From an uncultured Bacteroidia bacterium (GTDB lineage Bacteria > Bacteroidota > Bacteroidia > Bacteroidales > UBA932): a stretch of 41,889 nt of DNA. Positions 1 through 5,996 of this stretch are shown here, piece by piece; positions within the stretch are counted from its first letter, which is position 1; each line of letters opens with the position of its first letter. The notes below the pieces were generated by a model. It was not told the origin of the DNA, ran no database searches, and was given only the letters and a program-made list of their open reading frames with translations. A program made the position numbers and the translations under genes. The DNA is taken from positions 1 to 41,889 of the forward strand of contig CACZFO010000008.1 of assembly GCA_902780455.1 (NCBI GenBank). The letters are read 5' to 3'.

Positions 1-96
1 TGTGCAAAAATAGTAATTTGATAATTAAAAAACGAGTAAAAACGGATAAAATAACACTTGAAGTGATGTTTTTTCACGTTATTATCGCCAAATTTA

Positions 97-117
97 CCCT
101 AAAATAGGGATTTTTTT
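97..117 (+). terminator. Weak terminator-like hairpin upstream of greA
   Basis: A 5-bp stem (CCCTA at 97-101, TAGGG at 105-109) with a 3-nt loop is followed closely by seven T (111-117). It may end a transcript entering from the left. The stem is short, so this is only a candidate. Nothing else recognisable lies in positions 1-96, which are AT-rich. Confidence 0.3.
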
Positions 118-119
118 AG

Positions 120-127
120 TAGATTTG
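120..127 (+). promoter_or_regulatory. Probable greA promoter -7 box
   Basis: TAGATTTG matches the Bacteroides -7 consensus TAnnTTTG. It lies 51 nt before the greA start, giving a leader of roughly 45 nt. No clear TTG -33 element is visible upstream. Confidence 0.5.
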
Positions 128-178
128 CACTTGGAACACGAGGAACTCTGGAAAGGGGTTCTTCTTAATTTTTGTACT

Positions 179-652
179 ATGGCAACAGGACAATTTGTAA
201 CAGCAGAAGGGCTGAAGAAACTACGTGAAGAACTGAACGACATGATAACTGTCCAGAGACCGGCCATATCTAAGGCCATCGCTGAGGCAAGAGATAAGGG
301 AGATCTTTCGGAAAACGCCGAATATGACGCAGCAAGAGAGGCTCAGGGGCTTTTGGAACTCAAGATATCCAAGCTTCAGGACCTGATAGCAAATGCCAAG
401 ATCATAGACGAGTCCCAGATAAGCACCGAGCAGGTGGGCATGCTCAACAAGGTTACGGTAAAGAACATGAAGACCGGAGCCAAGATGGTATTCACCCTGG
501 TCGGAGAAAGCGAAGCCAACCTGGCACAGGGAAAGCTCGCCTCATCAACCCCTATAGGAAAGGCTCTGTTGGGCAGGCGCAAGGGAGAAATAGTGGACGT
601 TAACGCCCCGGCCGGAGTCATCAAGTTTGAGATTCTTGACATATCGCTTTAG
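179..652 (+). CDS. greA: Transcription elongation factor GreA
   Basis: This 157-residue protein is the usual length for GreA. GreA enters the RNA polymerase secondary channel and stimulates transcript cleavage to rescue backtracked complexes. The N-terminal half is an antiparallel coiled coil whose tip carries the typical segment GDLSENAEYDAAREAQ (residues about 41-56), including the acidic D42 and E45 that coordinate metal at the polymerase active site. The C-terminal half has the FKBP-like globular domain ending in PAGVIKFEILDISL. I chose the ATG at 179 because the family begins with a short M-x-x-x-(F/Y)-(V/L)-T-x-E-G motif (here MATGQFVTAEG); the upstream in-frame extension is not conserved in style. 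It is followed after 22 nt by the HIT gene, so the two are probably cotranscribed. Confidence 0.95.
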   Translation: MATGQFVTAEGLKKLREELNDMITVQRPAISKAIAEARDKGDLSENAEYDAAREAQGLLELKISKLQDLIANAKIIDESQISTEQVGMLNKVTVKNMKTGAKMVFTLVGESEANLAQGKLASSTPIGKALLGRRKGEIVDVNAPAGVIKFEILDISL

Positions 653-674
653 CAAACCCTTAAAACACAAGATA

Positions 675-1070
675 ATGGCATCTATTTTCTCAAAGATCAT
701 AGCAGGTGAGATACCTTGCTACAAGATAGCCGAAACGGAAGACTACTTTGCCTTCCTGGACATTTCTCCGGTACAGATGGGGCATACCTTGGTTGTTCCC
801 AAGGACGAACGAGACTACATCTTTGACTACGAAGACAAGTATTACGCCGGGCTGTGGACATTCGCCAAGAGAATCGCCGAGGCTCAGAAGAGGGCGATAC
901 CTTGCCGCAAGATAGGTGTTGCGGTCATAGGGCTTGAAGTGCCTCATGCACACATCCACCTGGTTCCCATGAACAACGAGGGCGATCTTGATTTTGATGC
1001 AAAGAAGAAGCTTCACCCGACTGCACAGCAGATGGAGGAAATCGCTGAGAAAATAAGGAAGGAACTTTAA
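675..1070 (+). CDS. HIT family hydrolase (histidine triad nucleotide-binding protein)
   Basis: This 131-residue protein has the histidine-triad motif H91-A-H93-I-H95 near its C-terminus, preceded by the family pattern FLDISPVQMGHTLVVPK (residues about 27-43). HIT proteins of this type hydrolyse adenosine phosphoramidates or related nucleotide conjugates in the cytoplasm; the exact substrate cannot be read from the sequence. The start at 675 gives the conventional MASIFSKIIAGEIP opening; the longer frame beginning inside greA is rejected. It sits 22 nt after greA and 15 nt before a thioredoxin-like lipoprotein on the same strand, suggesting one transcript. Confidence 0.92.
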   Translation: MASIFSKIIAGEIPCYKIAETEDYFAFLDISPVQMGHTLVVPKDERDYIFDYEDKYYAGLWTFAKRIAEAQKRAIPCRKIGVAVIGLEVPHAHIHLVPMNNEGDLDFDAKKKLHPTAQQMEEIAEKIRKEL

Positions 1071-1085
1071 GATTTGTTCAGCGAT

Positions 1086-2231
1086 ATGAAAAGACTGTTA
1101 TGCATAGCTGCCTCTGTTGCACTGTTGTGCTCCTGCAGCGGCAAAAAAGCCGGTATCAGCATAAAGGTGGCAGACGCTCCAAAGAGCGACCTTGTCCTCA
1201 GCGTCCTCAACATCAACAAGGTGGAAGTAGTAGATACCCTCAAGACCGATGAAGCCGGAAAGGCATCCGTAAAGATAGACCTGCCGGACGAAAGTCCTAA
1301 CTTCTACTACATCAACTACAACGGAGTACAGCTGGCTTCGCTGCTTCTGTGCCCGGGAGACAACGCAAAGGTGGAGGTAGACGGCAACGGACGCAACCTC
1401 AAGGTCAAGGGTTCAAAGGAATCCGAGCTTCTGCAGGTGGTAAACCAGCAGATAGAAAGCGGTCAGAAGAAGTTTGATTCCCTGAGCGTGCAGATGATCG
1501 CATGCTCTGAGATCGGAGACGTGGAGTCTGTCCAGAGGCTCAGGTATGAGCTTGGCCGTCTTTATGTAACCCAGAAGCAGGTAGCCATCAAGCACCTTGT
1601 TAACAACCCGCACTCATTCACCAACATTCCAAACCTCTACAGGCAGTTCAACGAGAACTTCCCTATGTTTGCAGACCTTACGGACGGTGTCTACTTCAAG
1701 CAGCTCGCTGATTCACTCAAGGTTGACTATCCGAATTCACCTTATGTGAAGGCACTTGAAAACGAGGCCGCAGCCTCCTTCAACGAAATGGAGCTTTCCA
1801 GCAGGATGAAGGACGCTACTCAGATTCTCTATCCGGAGATTGCAATGACAGACATCAACGCCCGTGTGCAGAAGCTGTCCTCACTCTCCGGCAAGCCGTT
1901 CATCCTTCTGTTCTGGGATCCTTCAAAGAATGAACAGAAGATGTTCAACGCCGAACTGGAGCAGATCTACAACCAGTTCAAGGGCAGGGGGCTGGAGATT
2001 TACTCTGTCTGCATAACTACCGACAAGGCATTCTGGAACTCAATAGTAAACCGCTTCCCATGGATAAATGTCTGCGACGGTGAAGGAACGGCTTCTCCTA
2101 GCCTTACCACCTATAACGTTACCAAACTGCCTACGCTCTTCCTCTTCAACAAGAAAGGTGAGATAACTTCAAAGGATGTATTTGACAAGAGCGGACTGAC
2201 TAAAGCAGTTTCTTCTGTTTGCCTGGAATAA
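1086..2231 (+). CDS. Thioredoxin-fold lipoprotein lacking the CxxC motif
   Basis: The 381-residue product starts with a lipoprotein signal (MKRLLCIAASVALLCSCSG; candidate lipid-bearing Cys about residue 15-17), so it is probably anchored in the cell envelope. Residues about 20-110 are beta-rich and resemble the DUF4369-type N-terminal domain of Bacteroidales thiol-disulfide proteins. The C-terminal 130 residues have a thioredoxin-like fold: GKPFILLFWDPSKNEQ where WAxWCxxC is expected, and a cis-Pro segment KLPTLFLFNKKGEI. The catalytic CxxC is replaced by DPSKNEQ, so classical disulfide chemistry is not expected; a structural or binding role is an inference. The ATG at 1086 is preferred over the upstream TTG because it begins the signal peptide directly. 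Its 3' end overlaps the convergent tsaB by 32 nt. Confidence 0.8.
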   Translation: MKRLLCIAASVALLCSCSGKKAGISIKVADAPKSDLVLSVLNINKVEVVDTLKTDEAGKASVKIDLPDESPNFYYINYNGVQLASLLLCPGDNAKVEVDGNGRNLKVKGSKESELLQVVNQQIESGQKKFDSLSVQMIACSEIGDVESVQRLRYELGRLYVTQKQVAIKHLVNNPHSFTNIPNLYRQFNENFPMFADLTDGVYFKQLADSLKVDYPNSPYVKALENEAAASFNEMELSSRMKDATQILYPEIAMTDINARVQKLSSLSGKPFILLFWDPSKNEQKMFNAELEQIYNQFKGRGLEIYSVCITTDKAFWNSIVNRFPWINVCDGEGTASPSLTTYNVTKLPTLFLFNKKGEITSKDVFDKSGLTKAVSSVCLE

Positions 2232-2904
2232 ATTCCTTGAGATAAAATGGCTGGAAGTAGGCGAGGTCTGAAAACCTTCTTTCTTCCAGGGCATTGTAAG
2301 CTGCAATCCTGAGACCTGAGGCTAAAGGTGCCTGGTCCAGGATTGTTGCATTTTCCGGCATGGAGCCGTATTTCTCTTCCAGCAGTCTTCCGAATTTAGG
2401 TGCACCGTTTCCGGCAAAAAGCACTTTTCCGTTTTTTATGATATCTGCAAAACTGCTTCCGTCCAGGATTTTGGCCTCCACCGGGGAAAGCTGGCTGAGG
2501 TCATGGTCCAGCGTGGTTGTATAAACTTCCATCCTTCCGGCATCTATCATCGGAACAATGCAGGAAAAACCATTGCCTATATTGTCTATGGCGCACTGGG
2601 CTATGACGGAGAGGGTGCTGATGCCAATCAGCCGGGTGTTTGCGGCATAGGCGATTCCCTTGGCAAGTGAAACTCCGATCCTCAGGCCCATGTAACTTCC
2701 GGGCCCCTGGCTGACTGCAACTGCAGCGAGTTCCTTGGCGCTGACGCCGTTTTCTTTGAGTATGCTTTCTGTGAGGGGGGCCAGCATGGTGTCGTGACAC
2801 TTGCCAACCCTGCATGTCTTCTGGGCTATGAGTATATTTGAGTCTGCCAGGGCGGCAGAGCATGTATCCGTTGCAGATTCTATCAGCAGAATGTACTTTG
2901 GCAT
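2200..2904 (-). CDS. tsaB: tRNA threonylcarbamoyladenosine biosynthesis protein TsaB
   Basis: This 234-residue protein belongs to the TsaB/YeaZ family (ASKHA fold). TsaB scaffolds TsaD and TsaE in making the t6A37 modification of ANN-decoding tRNAs. The N-terminus has the family signature YILLIESATDTCSAAL, and residues about 65-90 carry SQGPGSYMGLRIGVSLAKGIA, close to the SxGPGSFTGLRIG consensus. The start at 2904 (MPKYILLIES) fits the family; the upstream extension lies inside the preceding gene. It follows the membrane-fusion gene by 4 nt, so it is the last gene of the tolC-adaptor-tsaB unit. Its last 32 nt overlap the convergent thioredoxin-like gene. Confidence 0.9.
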   Translation of the reverse strand: MPKYILLIESATDTCSAALADSNILIAQKTCRVGKCHDTMLAPLTESILKENGVSAKELAAVAVSQGPGSYMGLRIGVSLAKGIAYAANTRLIGISTLSVIAQCAIDNIGNGFSCIVPMIDAGRMEVYTTTLDHDLSQLSPVEAKILDGSSFADIIKNGKVLFAGNGAPKFGRLLEEKYGSMPENATILDQAPLASGLRIAAYNALEERRFSDLAYFQPFYLKEFIPGKQKKLL

Positions 2905-2908
2905 TTTT

Positions 2909-4114
2909 CTATTTGTTTGCAGAAGTCTTGACTTTTGATCCGTTGCGCAGGGTCTTGCTGATTGCAGAGAACGGTCCTGTAACAACAATCGTTGAGTCTG
3001 ATATGCCTTCCTTGATTTCTATGTTGGCCATGTCCTGGATTCCGGTCTTTACCGGTACCGCACTTACCGTCTGTTTTTTAGGGTCGTAGGTAAAGACAAA
3101 GGTACGGCCTCCTTCACCGGTGAAGTCGCTGCGGCTGGTAATGGCTGCGATAGGGAGGGCCAGCACGTCTTCAACCCTGGTGGTCTGGATCTGGACAGAA
3201 GCGCTCATTCCAGGGCGGAAAGGAGAAACGAGATCCGAATAGGATTCAGGAGATATCTTGACTTTCACTTCGAATGTTGTGGCCTGGTCCAGGGTCGCGG
3301 TAGCTGAACTCTTGGAGGAATTTGCTACCTCGGTTACAACTCCGTAGAAATCCCTGTCCATGTAGGCATCTACGGTGATCTTGGCGCTGTCTCCAGGATT
3401 GAGGCGGATGATGTCGTTCTCGTTTACATCTACCAAAACCTCCATCTGGTTGAAGTCTGCCACCCTGAACATTTCGGTTCCGGCCATCTGGGTAGTTCCC
3501 ACAACTCTTTCTCCCAGTTCCACTGAAAGTTTGGAGATTATACCGTCCATAGGGGAGTAGATGGTGGTCTTGAGAAGGTTCTCCCTGGCTTCCTTTAGCC
3601 TTGCCTCGGCGCTGCTTATGTTGAACCTGGCACCGTCAAGCTGCTGCTGGGCCACGTCCCATTCGGCACAGGCATTCTCATATTCCGCCTTGGAAACCGT
3701 CTTGAGCTCGTACAGCTTGGAGTATCTCTCGTAGTTCTGCTTTGCCCTCAAGGTCTGGGCCTGCTGCTGCTTGAAGGAAGCCCTTACCGCATTCAAGGAA
3801 GCCATGGCCTGGTCTACGGCAGAAAGGTAGATGTCCTGCTTTATCTTGATTATCAGGTCTCCCTTCCTGACAGCATCTCCCTCCTTGACATGGAGTTCCA
3901 CGATCTCTCCGGAAACATCGGGAGAAATCTTGACTTCGGTTACCGGCTGGATCTTTCCGTTGGCAGGAATGTTCTCCACTATGGTCATCCTTCCGGCCTT
4001 GGCGGTTTCAACTATCGGAACGTTGCTCTTCTTGCAGGTCTTGGATGCAATCATCAGCAGCACTATCACAACGGCTGCGCTGATCCACCATATCTTACTT
4101 TTTTTCTTCCCCAT
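2909..4114 (-). CDS. Periplasmic adaptor (membrane-fusion) protein, AcrA/MacA-like
   Basis: The 401-residue product has an N-terminal membrane anchor (IWWISAAVVIVLLMIAS). A barrel-sandwich/biotinyl-lipoyl half (KISPDVSGEIVELHVKEGDAV, residues about 53-73) follows, then a long helical hairpin rich in Q, A and E (about 90-185), the second lipoyl half (YSPMDGIISKLSVELGERV) and beta-barrel and membrane-proximal domains. Such adaptors bridge an inner-membrane transporter and a TolC channel. No RND pump or MacB permease lies next to it; the only exporter nearby is the C39 ABC transporter at 5997-8132, so it may serve that system or an unlinked pump. The start at 4114 gives MGKKKSKIWW. It begins 10 nt after the tolC-like stop and ends 4 nt before tsaB. 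Confidence 0.88.
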   Translation of the reverse strand: MGKKKSKIWWISAAVVIVLLMIASKTCKKSNVPIVETAKAGRMTIVENIPANGKIQPVTEVKISPDVSGEIVELHVKEGDAVRKGDLIIKIKQDIYLSAVDQAMASLNAVRASFKQQQAQTLRAKQNYERYSKLYELKTVSKAEYENACAEWDVAQQQLDGARFNISSAEARLKEARENLLKTTIYSPMDGIISKLSVELGERVVGTTQMAGTEMFRVADFNQMEVLVDVNENDIIRLNPGDSAKITVDAYMDRDFYGVVTEVANSSKSSATATLDQATTFEVKVKISPESYSDLVSPFRPGMSASVQIQTTRVEDVLALPIAAITSRSDFTGEGGRTFVFTYDPKKQTVSAVPVKTGIQDMANIEIKEGISDSTIVVTGPFSAISKTLRNGSKVKTSANK

Positions 4115-4124
4115 CTTTGAATAG

Positions 4125-5450
4125 TTATAATGCAATGGACTTTCCTTTGTAGAAGTCCAGTATCTTCAGTTGGAACAGGTATTGGTACTTTGCCTGGTAG
4201 TAGGCTGAAATGGCCTTGAACAAGTTGGTCTTGGCAATATTGTAATCCGTGGCGTTCATCATTCCCACGTTGAACTTGTTTTCCGTATAGGTGAAAGATT
4301 CCTGTATGCTGAGCATATTCTCCATGGCTGCATTCATCCTCTCGAGGGAGTTTACGGCCTCGTTGTGTGCAGACTGGATTTCCTTGAACAAAGACTGCTT
4401 CTGGAGCTCCAGCATGATTGCGTTGCTCTGCCTTGCAAGGGAAGCGTTCCTGGCCGCCATCCTGGCAGACAGTCCGTTGAAAACAGGTATGTTCAGAGAG
4501 AAACCTACAGAAGGATTCTTGTTGTGCTCAAACTGGGTGAAGAATGCACCGCTCTGACCGTCAGTATAATAAGAACCGTATCCGGCCTGCACTGAAAGAG
4601 AAGGCATCATCCTTCCCAGGATTGATTTATAATCGTACTTGCTCTTTTCCAGGTTATACTCGGCGATTTTTACCTGCGGCAGGTCCAGTGCCTTGCGGTA
4701 GATGGTTTCAACGTCTTCTATCAAGTAGAGCTGATCCTTGTCTTCTGAAGGAGCCTGGACCTCAAACGAATTCTCTTCTTCCTGAGGAAGTTCCAGAAGC
4801 TGCATCAGGGTGAGTTTGTTCGTGCGTACATCGCCTTGAGCTGCCACCAGCTGCGACTTTTCATTTGCCAGCTGGGCCTTGACTTCAAGCAGGGTGCTGT
4901 AGGCCTGACTGCCGGCATCCACCAGTTTGGCCGTTCTCTCCACCTGCTGCTCGGTGCTCTTGCAGCTTTCCTGGGCAGAGCGTTCTATCTCCCTGGACAA
5001 CAGCAATTGAAGATAAGCCCTTGTAATCTGGATGGTTATGTCGTTCTTTATCTTTTCAAGCTGCTGCTCGGCGATCTTGAGAGAAGTCATGTTGCTCTTG
5101 ATTGCATTGGTCTTGGAGAAGCCTCCGAAGAGAGTGGCTGAGGCGCTGAGGTTTCCGCTGGTAGACATGCTCCTCTTGTTCTTGATGATTTCCAGGGTCT
5201 GGAGGTTTACGCTCCTTCCCCAGCTCATGTTGTGGGACAGGCCGGCGTTTACACTTGGGGCCAGATCCCATTTTGACTGTGAAGCGGAGTTGCTGGCCTG
5301 CTCCACCCCGATTTCCTCCATCTTTACCTGGAGGTTGTTCTGCCTTGCGTATTCTATACACTGCGAGAGGGTCCACGGCCTCTGCTGTGCAGAAAGAGCG
5401 TTGCCCATGCACAGGAGTATGAGAATAAATATGAAGACACGTTTCATCAT
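4125..5450 (-). CDS. TolC-family outer-membrane efflux protein
   Basis: The 441-residue protein starts with a signal peptide (MMKRVFIFILILLCMGNALSAQ) followed by the family opening RPWTLSQCIEYARQNNLQVK. Two long helical repeats follow with the usual TolC motifs: GLSHNMSWGRSVN, an L/Q/A-rich coiled coil, and a second copy around GFSLNIPVFNGLSARMAARNA. TolC trimers form the outer-membrane exit duct for tripartite efflux and type 1 secretion. I use the ATG at 5450 because the longer frame to 5510 would start inside a terminator hairpin (5478-5513). A TATATTTG promoter box sits 5 nt before this ATG, so the gene probably has its own near-leaderless promoter. The adaptor gene follows after 10 nt. 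Confidence 0.9.
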   Translation of the reverse strand: MMKRVFIFILILLCMGNALSAQQRPWTLSQCIEYARQNNLQVKMEEIGVEQASNSASQSKWDLAPSVNAGLSHNMSWGRSVNLQTLEIIKNKRSMSTSGNLSASATLFGGFSKTNAIKSNMTSLKIAEQQLEKIKNDITIQITRAYLQLLLSREIERSAQESCKSTEQQVERTAKLVDAGSQAYSTLLEVKAQLANEKSQLVAAQGDVRTNKLTLMQLLELPQEEENSFEVQAPSEDKDQLYLIEDVETIYRKALDLPQVKIAEYNLEKSKYDYKSILGRMMPSLSVQAGYGSYYTDGQSGAFFTQFEHNKNPSVGFSLNIPVFNGLSARMAARNASLARQSNAIMLELQKQSLFKEIQSAHNEAVNSLERMNAAMENMLSIQESFTYTENKFNVGMMNATDYNIAKTNLFKAISAYYQAKYQYLFQLKILDFYKGKSIAL

Positions 5451-5455
5451 GGTTG

Positions 5456-5463
5456 CAAATATA
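5456..5463 (-). promoter_or_regulatory. Promoter -7 box of the tolC-adaptor-tsaB unit
   Basis: TATATTTG on the minus strand matches TAnnTTTG and ends 5 nt before the tolC-like ATG at 5450. It lies just after the terminator of the peptide operon, which suggests that tolC is transcribed separately. A near-leaderless mRNA is predicted. Confidence 0.55.
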
Positions 5464-5477
5464 ATCAAAGGAATACT

Positions 5478-5513
5478 AAAAAAGGGATGACCAATCAATT
5501 TTTTGGCCATCCC
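5478..5513 (-). terminator. Intrinsic terminator of the peptide-secretion operon
   Basis: On the minus strand a 10-bp stem (arms 5504-5513 and 5484-5493, one G-U pair, 10-nt loop) is followed directly by six T (5483-5478). It lies 20 nt after the stop of the second precursor peptide and 28 nt before the tolC-like gene. It separates the bacteriocin-like operon from the tolC-adaptor-tsaB unit. Confidence 0.85.
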
Positions 5514-5532
5514 GGTTTCTGCAGCTGCTAAT

Positions 5533-5718
5533 TCAGAAAGAAAAGACAGTGGCGAGTTTCTGGTCTGTTACAGGCTTGCCTTTCCTTATATTCTTAATCA
5601 TTTTGACAATCATCCCGATTCCGTAGCCCAAAGCCTCCATGAAGCGGGCCACGTCGGAATCCTTTCCGCCTATCACCTGGAACTGCTCGATGGCGGAAAT
5701 CTCTACAAAACCTTTCAT
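5533..5718 (-). CDS. Double-glycine-leader peptide precursor A (class IIb bacteriocin-like)
   Basis: This 61-residue precursor has a short leader ending in QFQVIGG (residues about 12-18), the usual cleavage site for C39 peptidases. The predicted mature peptide of 43 residues begins KDSDVARFMEALG, contains GYGIG (a GxxxG helix-packing motif, residues 31-35) followed by a hydrophobic and then basic stretch (MIVKMIKNIRKGKP), and ends ATVFSF. GxxxG motifs, cationic amphipathic helices and a paired gene are typical of two-peptide class IIb bacteriocins. I prefer the ATG at 5718, which has a full AGGAGG Shine-Dalgarno 5 nt upstream, over a GTG two codons earlier. It follows precursor B by 9 nt and is followed by a strong terminator. 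Antimicrobial activity is inferred; a signalling role is possible. Confidence 0.75.
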   Translation of the reverse strand: MKGFVEISAIEQFQVIGGKDSDVARFMEALGYGIGMIVKMIKNIRKGKPVTDQKLATVFSF

Positions 5719-5730
5719 CTCCACCTCCTA
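5719..5730 (-). promoter_or_regulatory. Strong Shine-Dalgarno between the two peptide genes
   Basis: AGGAGG at 5729-5724 lies 5 nt before the ATG of precursor A and overlaps the TAG stop of precursor B. Bacteroidota genes usually lack Shine-Dalgarno sequences, so a full-length one is notable. It supports both translational coupling and the ATG at 5718. Confidence 0.6.
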
Positions 5731-5937
5731 TCTGGCTAAATTGAACAAAGGTTTTCCTTCAAGTGCTTTCTTGTATCCTTTGTAGAAGTCTTCTCCGTAA
5801 CTGGTTATGAAATCTACCAGGATTCCAAGAATCTTGGCTATCTTCCTGATGGTATCAGGATTCAGGCCCCCACGGATGCAGAACTCCCTTTCTTCCAGTT
5901 CTGCAAATCCTCCGATCTTCAGTCTCTTGTCTTCCAT
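5728..5937 (-). CDS. Double-glycine-leader peptide precursor B (class IIb bacteriocin-like)
   Basis: This 69-residue precursor has a 24-residue leader containing FAELEEREFCIRGG, which resembles the L-S-x-x-E-L-x-x-I-x-G-G leader pattern read by C39 peptidases. The predicted mature peptide of 45 residues begins LNPDTIRKIAKILG. It contains AKILG (AxxxG) and GYKKA (GxxxA), helix-packing motifs of two-peptide bacteriocins, and ends EGKPLFNLAR. It shares a basic segment followed by GKP with precursor A, so the two may be distant paralogues. The ATG at 5937 is chosen because the longer frame to 6000 adds residues unlike a leader. A 6-bp hairpin (TCCGGC 5961-5966, GCCGGA 5978-5983) lies between the exporter stop and this gene. 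Function is inferred from architecture. Confidence 0.72.
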   Translation of the reverse strand: MEDKRLKIGGFAELEEREFCIRGGLNPDTIRKIAKILGILVDFITSYGEDFYKGYKKALEGKPLFNLAR

Positions 5938-5996
5938 ATTTTTCTTCAGAGTTAATGAATTCCGGCAAGTCTGGCGCGCCGGATTCCGCCATATGA

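Noticed and set aside
5451..5510. Longer start for the tolC-like gene at 5510
   Set aside because: The extension would be translated from the arm and T-tract of a terminator and lacks signal-peptide character; ATG 5450 follows a promoter box.
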